A stretch of DNA of 64,000 nucleotides from Gyrodactylus bullatarudis (taxonomy: Eukaryota; Platyhelminthes; Monogenea; Gyrodactylidea; Gyrodactylidae): contig SSNU01000018.1 in assembly GCA_012064415.1 (NCBI GenBank), positions 1-64,000 of the forward strand, written 5' to 3'. Both the position numbers and the translations under genes were made by a program. Of the stretch, positions 20,069 to 31,521 are shown piece by piece; position 1 is the stretch's first letter, and the number at the start of each line of letters is the position of its first letter. The notes under the pieces are model-generated. The model worked only from the letters and a program-made list of their open reading frames with translations, had not been told where the DNA came from and ran no database searches.

Positions 20069-20660
20069 GTGGATTTCATTTCTTCCCAAAATTCATTTCG
20101 CATTAATAAACAAGGATATTATCAGTCCTCTTTTCAAATCAAAAACCACAAACCAAGCACAAGTGAAGTATTCGAAAGCTTCCAAATAAATATTGCAGCT
20201 ATATGTGCAGATTTTATGGAAGAGAAAATACAATTTCCCTTCCTCCAGAAAATACATATAACAGCCATAAATATACTCAAAAGAGAAGTAGAGTAACAAG
20301 TTTAGACAAAGGAATCAGCCTAGATCTTATCAATGAAAGAGGAAATTTCACCAAAACAAAAAAGAAAATAACCCCAAAAACTTGGAAAACAAGTGCAAAG
20401 CCGAACCAAAATTGTTTTTAGCAAACAAATTGATCAATGAAATCAAGTTCAGAGAACTCAGAATCACGAATAGCGACCCAAATCGGCAATACGGAAAACC
20501 AAAGTACACAAAATGTCATTGGACGATGATCCAGAAACCATAAAATTCAGACCAATTTCAGATATGAGTCAACTAGCAACACACGGAATCGCAAATTATT
20601 AAAACCAGTTCTTATAAGTGAACATATCAACAAAGACACCTTCGACTTCATAGATAAAAT
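20069..20660 (+). pseudogene. PLE N-terminal region, heavily decayed
   Basis: The frame at 20069-20296 contains QINIAAICADFMEEKIQFPF, related to TTITALCTEYASKKVEFPF in the PLE at 16.6 kb. Further pieces follow with frameshifts (LDKGISLDLINERGNF, then RPISDMSQLATHG-like RT entry near 20550). It is not functional. Confidence 0.7.
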
Positions 20661-20884
20661 AAAAGAAATAAAGGTAACGGTTCAAAAGAAGTTCAACGAA
20701 AATTTTCATTTTAGGGGGGGGAATGCCATGACCAATCAGAGTTGAATAAATCATTTTTACGTGTTAAACCCTAGCATAACTAAAGGGGGATTGGTAGATT
20801 ATTAGAATATACCAAGAATACACCGAATTCTCCATATTCACCTGTATGACAATACTTCAATATTAATTCATATTGACGAGTCTT

Positions 20885-21325
20885 TTTTTTGTCAGCGAAA
20901 ATACCATCGAGGGCAAATCTTAGTAACTTCAAACATGGGTCTTTGGTGGACTAGATGAAGATGGCAAGGTTTTTATGCAGATAGTGGAAAATAGGAAGAA
21001 AACCACTCTTCTTCGAATAATCAAAGACAGGATCATCTCTGGTTCCATTATTGTTTCTGATGAACATACAAGAAACTTGGCCAGGAGGGTTACGAGCATA
21101 AAACAGTATGCCACAAATACGAGTTTGTGAAGAAGGCTTCCACGCCAACCGTATCGAGCCAATCTAGGATGCAGCCAAGAGAGAAGCTGGAAATGTCAGG
21201 AACAAGCGAAGAAACTTGTTAGATAGTTATTTAATGATGTACCTATTTCGTAGGAATAGTCCAGATAATATTTATCAGGCTACTCTACATGCTATTTCTG
21301 AGATTTATAATTTTCAATAAATTTT
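20885..21325 (+). pseudogene. Merlin-superfamily transposase fragment (ISXO2/IS1595-like)
   Basis: The plus strand reads WVFGGLDEDGKVFMQIVENR and then TTLLRIIKDRIISGSIIVSDE, the central catalytic region of DDE transposases of the Merlin/IS1595 type. Shifted frames continue with GYEHKTVCHKYEFV (usually VNHS-x-EFV) and finally NVRNKRRNLLDSYLMMYLFR, the family's C-terminal block. At least two frameshifts and stops are present. No terminal repeats were found. Confidence 0.8.
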
Positions 21326-21799
21326 TTTCTAAATCACTTCATATTTAGTCTCTTCTTTCAATGATTTTAGAGTGATACCAAGATGTTACAACCAACTTGA
21401 AAAAAGTTCAAATAACTTAGACTCCAGTTTATGTTAATTTCCTATAAACTTTTTCGTGATTACTCATAAGTAGTGACCAATTATAATATTTAATTTGCAG
21501 GTGACCCTCCTAGCCTTCTTTTTGACAAACCATTTTATGAGGTGTGTACGAAGAATAGGAGAATTTCAATGTGTGTAATATACTTTAATATTGATTTTGT
21601 GTGAAAAGGGGGAGATATACAATATATACTGTGTACACTTTACATAGACCTGAAAAATACTTCATTTTTGGTGCACGTCAGAAGTGATGATACTCATATC
21701 TTCAATTTTGGCAAATTTTCAACTTTGGCGCACGCCGAAAATGAAGATATATATATCTTCACTTTTGGTGGAACTTCACTTTTTGCGTACAACATATGT
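21326..21799. other. Spacer and PLE 3' untranslated remnant
   Basis: Between the Merlin fragment and the next hammerhead. 21660-21780 holds a three-fold imperfect word around CTTCATTTTTGGTGCACGTC / CTTCACTTTTGG. No gene. Confidence 0.5.
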
Positions 21800-21802
21800 A
21801 TA

Positions 21803-21848
21803 GCTGTAAAAGCTGATGAGTATGCCACGAAATAAAGCGCTATCCTTT
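21803..21848 (+). ncRNA. PLE hammerhead with alternative stem I
   Basis: AAAG-CTGATGA-G-TATGCCAC-GAAA-TAAAGCGCTATC-CTTT. The core is intact. Stem I is AAAG/CTTT, another compensated variant. Stem III is short (ATA/TAT) and the cleavage base is C. The GGCAT partner upstream is lost. Confidence 0.8.
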
Positions 21849-22047
21849 AAAAAAAAACCTGGCATCGCCTTTCTTTATGAATTCGTCTATTGCTCAGATA
21901 AAATCAGCGGTTAACTGAAATGAATGATTTTCTCATTTTTTTCATTCATTTTCTAGATTAATAATTCTAGATTAATTTCGGAATTTATGGATTTTATAAA
22001 AAAATAAAATCCATAATTAAGAGAGAAATTTCATGAAAAATACTTAC

Positions 22048-22757
22048 TTGTAAGTTAAACAGATGAATACGACATACTTCTCACAGATCAATATGCAATG
22101 AGATATATCTTGACTATTATGATTTTCTACTATTTTATTAATGCATTTTTTATATTGTGGCATGTCCCAATATTTATTGATATCAAATGTATCATTGTCG
22201 AAAATGTCGATGTGTCGCTGAAGAAATTGAAATAATTCTGTGAATTTTATCCTTGATTTCATAATGGTTATAATGACATATCTTAAAAAGCATGTGGAGA
22301 AGAAATCTTTATTTTCGATGCAGTAATTCTCGAAATCTCCACAAGATACCTGACAATCCATGTATTTTTCATAAAGTTTCATGCATCTCGTGTCTAATTT
22401 TATAAGGCAAATTTCCGGTTCAGAAAGATCAAAAAGTTTACCGCAAATGTTACTTTCGTCCAAGAAATATCTATAACAAGAAATAATCTTTTTTTCCTTA
22501 GTAGATTCTCTCTGGAATCTTTTGTTTCTTTGAGAGTGAAGTTGCAAACAGAAATGTAAAATGTACTCATGGTGATTTTTGTCTTGAAATCTTAAATTGA
22601 GAAAGAAGCAATCATTGAAGTCGTCTCCAAGTTTATCTCGATTGCAGAGGCTATCTCGCATTTCGAGGAAGGCTTCAAAAGTTAAATGTTTATCATTAAT
22701 AGCTTCAATTAATTCATCACGCTGCTTATTTTTTGATTTGCCATTATTCCTATTCAT
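22048..22757 (-). CDS. First exon of an unrecognised helical protein, tandem paralogue 1
   Basis: Starts at an ATG with a purine at -3 (GAAAATGA) and runs 236 codons to a donor (TACAA|GTAAGT) at 22047, in phase 2. That is the same phase and relative position as in paralogue 2. A basic, hydrophilic N-terminus (MNRNNGKSKNKQRDEL) is followed by helices with CFFLNL, SQRNKRFQRESTKEKKIISC, ESNICGKLF and regularly spaced Cys. No signal peptide, so it is probably intracellular. The intron after it would span the PLE and Merlin debris. Further exons not identified. Function unknown. Confidence 0.7.
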
Positions 22758-23531
22758 TTTCTCTCTTTAAATAAAAATTAGAAATCTATCAAATATTATA
22801 AATTATGAAATTTAAAGTACAACGTAGAGTTTTTTTTCATTTCAATTTCAAGATAAAAATTAATGAATTCATTGATAAAATTTAACCAACTCTTCTGGTT
22901 GTATACGACCAGAATATTATTGTGGTTGACAAAAAAGTATCTAGTATAAATTTTTATTAACTTCTATGTATGAACTCCTATAAAAGAAACTATACTCAAT
23001 TTGATAAAGAAAAGATAGTTATACCCGAATAAAAACTTAATTTTAATTCATTCATAGTTGAATTGAAAAACAACTAATCAAAATTATCCACTTTACAGCT
23101 AATACTCTTCCGGTTCTTAACAAAAGTTACTTGCAGATTGAGATTTGAGATCAGAATAATAATCTCTATTGAAATTTCCACGTCGGTTATTAACAAAAAG
23201 TTAAAATTTGTTATACTGTGTAGTAGTAATGAATAAAGATTAAAATCAAGGGATAATTACATAAAGTAGAAGCTTCTAGACTAAATTTTCAAAAATTAGA
23301 AGATAGATCATTAATAATTATTACTTATAAGTAGAAGGTAAAGTACAGCTCAATTTTTTAAACTATCAACATTACAATTCTCGAACAGACTATAGTAATA
23401 AACAGATAGAGAGGATTTTATTTATGTAAAAATCTATTCTTAGAACTATCTGAGAACAAATGTAGAAATTCTCAAAAAAATCGAGGGGGTTAATACTTGA
23501 GCACGGGGTGGAATAATATCAGTTTCAAATT
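22758..23531. other. Upstream region of paralogue 1, no gene seen
   Basis: AT-rich sequence between the ATG at 22757 (minus strand) and the foldback element. It should hold the promoter of paralogue 1, but no clear core promoter motif can be defended. Confidence 0.45.
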
Positions 23532-24546
23532 ATATATATATGTTGTGCCGAATTCGGATAATTTGCCGATTATGCATAATCCACAACATCGGCAATCAAA
23601 CCTGCAGATTATGCATGATCTGCAAGAATTCCATTGCCGATTTTGGATAATAATACATTTCAGGGTGGAGCGGACATCCATCTATGCAATCGTGTATGCG
23701 ATATGTATTTAAGCTTTATCATAAATATTAAAAGGTTCAACATGTCTTTTAACTAAAATTTTTTATTTATAAAATTAACAGTTATTTATGATGAATTTAA
23801 TTCTTATTTTCACAATTTATTTTTTGATGACACTTCGAATTACACAGAACAAGAATTTTTATACATTTGCACATTCTTGAGTTGCATCCGTTTAGACAAT
23901 CGCATCTAAAAAACCTTGTCCTCCAGATCGTGACTGACCAGTATTCGCAGCTCTTATACTAACAGGGTTTTCTGAAATCAATTTTTCTAGTAGAATTCTA
24001 ACTTGTTAACTTATCGAGGTTTTTATAGAGGTTTTTACAAGCCTACTGGAATTTATACGTATTATGTTGAAGATATTTTTTAGGCACCATAATTTAATTA
24101 CGCGTGCAGAACATAATGTAAAAAATTCTGAAAGGTGTTGACTCCTGACCTTTGAAAAATTTTTATAAGGTTTTTATATTTTAGCACATGAATTTTATTA
24201 CTCAAGCTTCAATAATTTCTCCTCCTTTATTTCTATCATACTCTAGACAGGACCCTTGTGTAATACATTGTGTATGGTCGGTTGTTTTATAAGATAAAAC
24301 ACTGAAAATAAGAATTAAATTCATCATAAATAACCGTTAATTTTATAAATAAAAAATTTTAGTTAAAAGACATGTTGAACCTTTTAATATTTATGATAAA
24401 GCTTAAATACATATCGCATACACGATATGCATAGATGGATGTCCGCTCCACCCTGAAATGTATTATTATCCAAAATCGGTAATGGAATTCTTGCAGATTA
24501 TGCATAATCGGCAAATTATCCAAATTCGGCACAACATATATATATA
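23532..24546. mobile_element. Foldback (long-TIR) element carrying a cysteine-cluster remnant
   Basis: Inverted arms 23532-23813 and 24303-24546, both starting with a TATATATGTTGTGCCGAATT-type end. The left arm has about 38 extra bases containing a second GATTATGCAT unit. The interior encodes, on the minus strand, a CxC-type cluster like the tail of the Ginger-type element at 28.4 kb, so this is probably a deletion derivative of such an element. Confidence 0.85.
23815..23915 (-). pseudogene. CxC cysteine-cluster tail remnant
   Basis: Minus strand RCDCLNGCNSRMCKC followed by VLCNSKCHQ. It has the same Cys spacing as RCDCRTKCVTNRCRCKKK at 28.8 kb and HCSCKTKCSTSRCKCRKN at 50.6 kb. It is entered through a frameshift from GGQGFL. 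Confidence 0.78.
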
Positions 24547-24562
24547 TTATCAAATATAAATA

Positions 24563-25216
24563 ACAGGTGAAGTAGCCTGTTTCTTGCCCACTCTGCTCGA
24601 TTCATCACACTCAACCCGGTTTTATATTAAAAGTTAAAATAATCTGAACCAATGAAAGGGTGTGAAAATATTGACCAATAGAATAGGGTGGGAAAGACTT
24701 TTCAAAATTCAATGCAATAATTTCACTCTCTGAGCCTGTATAACTAACCTAAAAGATAACTAATCGTAAAATAACTATTTATAATAAATCTTTAGAATAA
24801 ATCTCTCATCAGATAAATAGGTTTTTTTTGTTAATTATCTTATCTCTAGGATTTTTTCAGACTTGATCCTACACCGATTTTTTATTCTGATTATAATAAA
24901 GCATTATAAAGATTATAAAGAGCCTTTGAAAATTTCAAATTGAATCCACAGTCTGACTAAGCGAATATATAATGTATAGTAAATTTAATTTTCATTAACT
25001 CTAATTTCAGCTATTTTTATGAACAATTCATATTCATGCAAGAATAATAGGGAATGTATTCCATTGATATAAGGTGACTTTAACACCCCCATTACCTATA
25101 AGCTCAAGGGAATTTCAACCCAAGTGGGGGTGAAACAAACTGCTAAATGCCTTTACAGGGTTAATAATTACATATCAATGTACAGCTATAGAATCTCAAG
25201 CATACGTTGAACTAAG
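24563..25216 (+). repeat. Left ~650-bp terminal inverted repeat
   Basis: Inverted copy of 27191-27817. The match ends at GAACTAAG. Confidence 0.88.
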
Positions 25217-25370
25217 TGACCCCCAAGCATTGTATATAAAGACCCCTAGTATGTTAAATGAAGAAGAGAATACACCAAATACAAAAATTTAAAATGGGGT
25301 GGGAAGAGAACCATCAAGCCAAGTTAACTTAAATGAAATAGATTTTAAAATTCAATTTTCTGATATTTAA

Positions 25371-26234
25371 CATGAAAAACTACACGAACAGTGAAAAGTA
25401 TCAAATTCTCATAGAATTTGAAAACTCCCTCTAGGGTTTCAAAGCTTTTGCTAAAAGAAAGGGAATCAGTGTTTCTACATTGAAGAGATGGATTTCAGAT
25501 AAAAATTAGATAGTCATCAATCTAGATTATGACTACAAAGATCGATACTCAAGGATCCAAAACCATGTTAAGAACGAGATTATGAATTTCATTGATAGCG
25601 GATATATAATCCCGCGATCCCATGTAAAAAATGCCATCATAAATGCAGCAGAAATTTTGAATGTTGAAGGTATTAAAGGATCTCAAAATTATATCACAAA
25701 AATTTTCAAAGATCTTGATATCCACCGACACAATGTAAGCATATTTATAATATTTCAGCTTCGAATTAAATCGAATTATTCCATCAGGATCAAGACTATG
25801 TTAAATATAGATGAACCAGAGAACAACATCTTTTTAATTCAGGAAGAAAACTACCATTTTTTTGTTAGAAAGTATGATTTTATTGAGTTATAAAAGATAA
25901 AATAAATAAATATAAATACAATTCTTACCATGAGAAGAATTATTATTTAAAGGCCATAACAATCGCAAATATCTCAGGTCTTATTGAAAAAAAATTGTTT
26001 TTCACTAATAAGAAGATTCTTCAAAATTTTACTTGCTACATCAAGGATCCGATGATGGTTTATTCTAAGATATTGAAATTTTTTATCACTAACCAAAATG
26101 TATGTCGAAGACCTGTCATAATTGTCGAGAGCCCAAAGTTATCTTTGACTATTGCTAGTCAAATTGGAGCTCATAATTTTAAAGCCTCAAAAAATTCCTA
26201 TCTCGATTCCGTAGAAACAATAATCTGGTATTGA
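25371..26234 (+). pseudogene. Transposase remnant with HTH_psq-like N-terminus
   Basis: From an ATG at 25371: MKNYTNSEKYQILIEFE, a stop, then FAKRKGISVSTLKRWISDKN, a typical pogo/psq helix-turn-helix, then another stop. 25549-25738 continues with a second HTH-like region (SQNYITKIFKDLDIHRHN). A GTAAGC...TTTCAG segment of 24 nt (25736-25759) could be a tiny intron, since the frame is open either way. 25995-26234 (KDPMMVYSKILKFF ... PVIIVESPKLSL) may hold part of a DDE core. The gene is broken by stops. Confidence 0.6.
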
Positions 26235-26477
26235 GAAAACCCTGTGGAGAGAAAAGAAATGCTCCGCAAGATTACTGTTGGTTTATAAAAAATACAGATT
26301 AAAGATAGAGAATATTGTTGCTCCCCCAAAATTTATTTTATACTCAATCAAATAACTTTGTAAAACCATACAATGTAGAAGAAATTCTGAACATTTAAAT
26401 TTGATAAAACAGTTTTACAATATTTTATAATACAAGAATTGTAAATAAAAAAATCAGATAAAACTTCAATGTAAATA

Positions 26478-26775
26478 TTTTTATAAATATACAAATCCCT
26501 GTTATTGTCTATACTGATTTAATCATTTATTAGAAATCCTTCAGTTTTATACGAAATTATTGTGCTAATCAAAATGAACCAATCAGAATCGAGAAAAATT
26601 GAGTGAAATCACTAATGAAAAAACCTCAAATAACTTCTGAATCAGAGAAGATAAATGGTCATGCGAGGTATCATTGGATAGAGAAATAAATTTCACATCT
26701 TTCCCCCATTAAAATTTGAGATTTTATCAAAATAAGATAGCCTGTTGAAGGGTAAAAACAAAAAAGTGCATGGCA
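26478..26775. repeat. Repeat R2 copy, inverted relative to 10.2-10.5 kb
   Basis: Shares GTTATTGTCTATACTGATTTA and the AAAATTGAGTGAAATCACTA word with 10180-10497. It lies inside the long-TIR transposon. Confidence 0.72.
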
Positions 26776-27190
26776 TTTTTCGCTAATTTTTCATCTTTTT
26801 TCAACTTTAAGACCAATTTTGAGAATGATCTATTCCAAAAGCACGTTTAAACTTGATAGCGTCTTATAGAGAATTTTATGCTCTTTCAAATGATATCAAA
26901 TTTGACTCTGAAATGTCTAAGGATCAAGTCGAAAAATTGATTTATTCAAGTCTCGACTATGAAAATTGTGCTATTTCGGTTTTTCGCGAATTGCGCAAAA
27001 ACTGAGCAACTTAGGAAATTTTTGGAAGCAGATTCAGAATCTGCGTAAAATTTTACACAACAATCAGTTTTTCGCAAAATTTTATCGCAATCCCCCAACC
27101 ACCCGTGTTATTATTTTAATCAATAACTAAACATATTTTTCAATCCATTGTATAACCAATCCCTTTTAATCCCCATGCAAAACATAGTCT

Positions 27191-27817
27191 CTTAGTTCAA
27201 CGTATGCTTGAGATTCTATAGCTGTACATTGATATGTAATTATTAACCCTGTAAAGGCATTTAGCAGTTTGTTTCACCCCCACTTGGGTTGAAATTCCCT
27301 TGAGCTTATAGGTAATGGGGGTGTTAAAGTCACCTTATATCAATGGAATACATTCCCTATTATTCTTGCATGAATATGAATTGTTCATAAAAATTGCTGA
27401 AATTAGAGTTAATGAAAATTAAATTTACTATACATTATATATTCGCTTAGTCAGACTGTGGATTCAATTTGAAATTTTCAAAGGCTCTTTCTAATGCTTT
27501 ATTATAATCAGAATAAAAAATCGGTGTAGGATCAAGTCTGAAAAAATCCTAGAGATAAGATAATTAACAAAAAAACCTATTTATCTGATGAGAGATTTAT
27601 TATAAATAGTTATTTTACGATTAGTTATCTTTTAGGTTAGTTATACAGGCTCAGAGAGTGAAATTATTGCATTGAATTTTGAAGTCTTTCCCACAATTCT
27701 ATTGGTCAATATTTTCACACCCTTTCATTGGTTCAGATTATTTTAACTTTTAATATAAAACCGGGTTGAGTGTGATGAATCGAGCAGAGTGGGCAAGAAA
27801 CAGGCTACTTCACCTGT
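27191..27817 (-). repeat. Right ~630-bp terminal inverted repeat
   Basis: Reverse complement of 24563-25216 with small indels. It ends at CACCTGT before the flanking TA. Confidence 0.88.
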
Positions 27818-27879
27818 TATTATAATTACAGTGAAAAACAAAAAGGGAATGGTAAAGCGGATTAAAAAACCTGATCAGA

Positions 27880-28070
27880 ATATTCCTATCAAATGACTAT
27901 CGAATTGAATTAATCAATGATCCTCTGTCTAAATTCTACACGCCAAAAGGAAAACCAAATCAAAAAGAAGACGACCTCTTAGCCTACCTTTCAAAGGTGA
28001 CAAAATTGCAGCAATCCTCCAAACGAAAATTAACCAAGTGTTCAGTGAAACATACCCAAATGAATAGAAT
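27880..28070 (+). pseudogene. PLE protein scrap
   Basis: Contains LPFKGDKIAAILQTKINQVF in one frame, equivalent to VPFMGDNHSTFLKQKVNQIF in the PLE at 7.9 kb (between RT thumb and GIY-YIG). Other frames carry the flanking residues, so it is frameshifted. Confidence 0.7.
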
Positions 28071-28075
28071 GGTGC

Positions 28076-28396
28076 TATTCTTTTTTCTGTACACCATAAG
28101 ATAACAGAGTTATTTTATCTCAGTTATTACTAAAGACACAGCAATGATTTTTAGTTCATTTGAAAGAGCAAAAAATTCTCTATCCCATGAGGCATAACAT
28201 GTAGTATTTAATTTTGAAACAAACACTTTATGGAAAATTGTGAAATATTGGGAATAGAAAAAATCTGCTCAATTCTGATTGGTCCTTGGATACTGAACAT
28301 TCATTGGCTACTGATTTGGGGCAGAGAGGGATAAAAGTAAACCTCCATGAAATATTTAATTTATCTCGAGTCATCATGTGTGAAATTGACTGTACC
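28076..28396. repeat. Dispersed repeat R1 with empty pogo insertion site
   Basis: Full match to 1-307 plus 2273-2330 without the transposon. A single TA at 28353-28354 marks the empty site. It ends where the Ginger-type element begins. Confidence 0.88.
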
Positions 28397-28759
28397 AGGT
28401 TTTAAGATTAACTAGCTATAAAATATAGTTTGTTGATCTTGATACTTGGTAATAAGTTTGGCTGACTGAATTAAATTTTTCTAACTGATATCATTATACG
28501 GGTTCATAATCTTTTTGATTTCCATTAAATCTTTCACTTTATTTATCGTTTAAACAATCTATTAGTGTAGGGTCCCTACTTGGAACTTCCTATACAATTT
28601 CAACCGGCTAGTTTGTTAAACTTATAACCAAGGTTCAAAATATTAAGTTGGTAATCCAAAGCTCAAAATTAGTTTTAAAAAATATAAGATTATTTGAGAA
28701 TTGTAGAAAAATCATTTATTGTTGCAAAATAAGCTATTATGACATCTTGACTTGCAAAT

Positions 28760-29330
28760 TAAGTTCTTCTTTTTACATCTGCAACGATTTGTGACACATT
28801 TCGTCCGACAATCACACCTCAGAAACCCTTGACTATCGACCAGAGATTGAAGACAACTCTGTCTTCTAAGAGAAAAACTGCATTCGGGGACATCTTCAAC
28901 ATCGAGAAATCTTTCATCTAGAAGTGTAAGTTGATTTGCTGAATACAGTCCACCAATTACACCATTCTTCGTCCCAACCTTGTAGAACGATTCATCAATG
29001 ACTTCTACTACAACACAATAGGTTTCTGTTATCTAGCTTGGCCCTATCAACTTCTGAGACTCTAACTAAAACTTTTTTGCCGATTTCAAAAGTTCTAGCA
29101 GTCTTAGATATCATTTTCTTGCGATTCTCATCGTGATTTTCTTGGAGTTCTGCGTCCAGGATAAATCTATCATAATCTTGAGGAGAGCTTTCTTCGATTT
29201 TCTCATCAAGGAGTATTGGTTCAAGGAGAGGGACGTCATGAATGTTTTCTAGAGCTATAAAATAGATTATTAATTATAATATTTCTTACATTGAAATTTA
29301 TCTTCTTGAAATGAATCATCGTCAAGATCG
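28760..29330 (-). pseudogene. C-terminal part of the Ginger-type protein with CxC cluster
   Basis: The minus strand reads SPQDYDRFILDAELQENHDE and KTARTFEIGKKVLVRVSEVD (the chromo/SH3-like linker), a frameshift near 29030, then YKVGTKNGVIGGLYSANQL and the cluster CDCRTKCVTNRCRCKKK...CKSRCH. A 35-40 nt GTAAGA...TTATAG segment around 29290-29250 may be an intron. The domain follows the integrase in the same element. Confidence 0.75.
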
Positions 29331-29364
29331 AGATCTGCAAAATCGAATTGATTAAATTTTTTAG

Positions 29365-30337
29365 TCAAACGTTTAAAATGATAGAATAACTTGAATTCAT
29401 GGAAAAATCTATAGATGGCTCTTGTCCAAAAACAGCTTTATAAGGACTCATTTTAATAGAAGAATGATATCGTGTATTCTTCATATACTGGATGAACTTT
29501 AAGCCAGTAGACCATCCTTCAGTGGGATGATCTTCTTTCCATTTAACAAGCATTTTTTCAATGTCTTGATTCGCTCGTTCAACAGATCCTTGGCTTTGAC
29601 TATACCTTGGTTTACCATGAACATATTTAAGACCTGGCCAATATTTACTGATACTTTCCACCAAAGAATTTTTAAATTCCCTTCCGTTGTCCGATTGAAA
29701 AATCTTAGGAGGTCCAAAATCAAGAAATATGTCCGAAATTGTGTTGTATACTTCCAACGAGCTCTTATTATCTAAAGGTCGCAGCTGCACATATTTAGTG
29801 AAATGATCTTGATACACAAATATGAATTTCTTCCCATTATCAGGACATGACTGCATATCAATCAGATCAATTTGGACACGTTCATTAAATCCTGAACTCT
29901 TGATCGGGTTTGTGACGAGTCCTTTCTTAGTTATGCTCGTATTCTTTTTGCACATTGAACATAATGAGAGGTATGTTTTAATCTGTTCTTGAGTAATATT
30001 ATAAAATCTCGCGTCCAGGTATTTCTTTAAAATGTCTCGCCCGGCATGTCCAAGACTTGTGTGATTAAAATGAATTCTGTCAAAAATTTCGGTATCGACA
30101 AGGCATTCTCGTAGATTTTCTGAGCGCTCACCTCGCAGAAATATTCGTTCAACACCATCAACTGTTTGGAAAGTATATTTTCTCTTGATTCTATACAACC
30201 TTTTCTCAGCAACTGATTCATCCTGTGATGACTTGATATCTTTAAGAAGGCTTGCATATCGTTCTTGTGTGAGGTTCTTTGATCGGATATCTGGCTCATT
30301 TTGATTCAGTATATCATAAAAACGATATAGTTTGTTG
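29365..30337 (-). CDS. rve-type integrase of a Ginger-like transposon (KRBA2-like)
   Basis: Open for about 320 residues on the minus strand. An N-terminal helical part (YRFYDILNQNEPDIRSKNL) leads to an H2C2 zinc-binding module (H-x-x-x-H ... C-x2-C in HFNHTSLGHAGRD and SLCSMCKKN), then the catalytic core: first Asp in VQIDLIDMQS, second in FQSDNGREF, Glu in SQGSVERAN. It resembles the integrase of vertebrate KRBA2 and its Ginger2-like relatives. The frame has no stop through the core, but the C-terminal extension is in another frame. It would cut and join element ends. Confidence 0.85.
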
Positions 30338-30629
30338 AACTACGTCCATTCTTTAAATAAGTTATATTTGAAGGACTTCTTTTCTTCCCATTTAAAGCCA
30401 TTTGGACCAGGCTCTCAGCCTATGAAAATTAGGAGTCTTTACCTCTAAATTCTATTGGGTTAAAACAACTTTTCTTCAAATCTTAATAAGGCAAGGTCAT
30501 TGGTACAGGTGAACTCGCAATCCATGACTAAACACTCATGAGAAAAGGACTTGTTTATAGATGATGCAATCAAAAGGAACAAGAATAGAATGTGGAGCTT
30601 TATATTTAAAACAAGGTGTAATTATATTT

Positions 30630-31130
30630 TGTTTATTTTTTTTGTTAGAAATATAATCTGTATTAAATAGAGTAATTAATATGTACAATGAAAGATATAA
30701 GAAATAAATAAAAATGTTAATCTAGTTTTCTTGAAAAATAAAAAATCATAATTGGATGAGTGATCTTTAAAATATCGCACATGAGACAATTGAATCAGTT
30801 TGTAATTGTAACTGGCATGTTAATCTCAAAAATTTTTACAATAATCATTCTGGAATTTTAGTGAAGATCGGGATATAATAGAGTAACAGAATAGTCTATT
30901 TTAGAGCGAATATGACTCATGATGGTCTTTATAGAATGAATGTCATATTTATCTTTAATCATGTTAAAAGCTGAGAGTAGAAAATGTTCATCATAAACTA
31001 CTCTTCTTAAGGAATAAACATGCTCGATCATAGAAGAGGATTCAATAAAATTTTTTACTATAAATGTCAACCTTCTAACCCATAGAGGGTTCAGACCTGA
31101 AACCAAAATGCGAGCATTTTAGGAATCAAG
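30630..31130 (-). pseudogene. LINE 3' end inserted in the Ginger-type element
   Basis: Minus-strand SGLNPLWVRRLTFIVKNF ... SHIRSKIDYS and LLYPDLH match the C-terminus of the LINE at 35.1-35.9 kb residue for residue in places. Its 3' untranslated end (ATACAGATTATATTTCTAAC followed by A's) also matches. It is 5'-truncated, as usual for LINE copies. Confidence 0.85.
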
Positions 31131-31521
31131 GTCAGGGAAAACCCAGTATAAGAAGGAGGCTTTTTATTTTTATAGAAATTATTTATTTAAGAATTTGTTT
31201 TTAACCTTTCAATGTTTACCACAAAATTTGTATAGGAAGTACCAAATAGGGACCCCACAGTGTTTAATAAAGATGTTTATAGCCTTAACTAAGTGCAGTT
31301 ATAAGCGTTTTAGATTTACAAATCGTGAAATTTATTTTAATTTGCAATTCAAAATGTCATAATAGCTTATCTTGCAACAATAAATGATGGATGGAAATCA
31401 AAAAAATTATGAACCCGTATAATGATATCAGTTAGAAAAATTTAATTCAGTCAGCCAAACTTATTACCAAGTATCAAGATCAACAAACTATATTTTATAG
31501 CTAGTTAATCTTAAAACCTGG

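Larger units (their letters stand above)
24563..27817 (+). mobile_element. DNA transposon with ~640-bp terminal inverted repeats
   Basis: Arms 24563-25216 and 27191-27817 are nearly identical inverted copies, both beginning ACAGGTGAAGTAGCCTG at the outer ends and flanked by TA (24561-24562, 27818-27819). The interior carries a decayed transposase with an HTH_psq-like start and an inserted copy of repeat R2. The TA target and HTH suggest a pogo/Tc1-mariner relative, but I could not identify the catalytic triad with confidence. Confidence 0.88.
28397..31521 (-). mobile_element. Ginger-type (integrase-bearing) DNA transposon, interrupted
   Basis: Bounded by inverted repeats that begin CCAGGTTTTAAGATTAACTA. 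Long matching stretches continue inward about 300 bp in pieces (for example GGGTTCATAAT, AGGGTCCC and the TTATTGTTGCAA word). The minus strand encodes an rve integrase and a C-terminal cysteine cluster. No LTRs, protease, RT or gag are present, which argues against a retrotransposon. A LINE 3' end (about 30630-31130) is inserted near the gene's 5' side. No clear target duplication was seen. Confidence 0.83.

Noticed and set aside
28397..31521. LTR retrotransposon, because an rve integrase is present
   Set aside because: The ends are inverted, not direct, repeats, and gag, protease, RT and RNase H are absent. The integrase resembles Ginger2/KRBA2 proteins.
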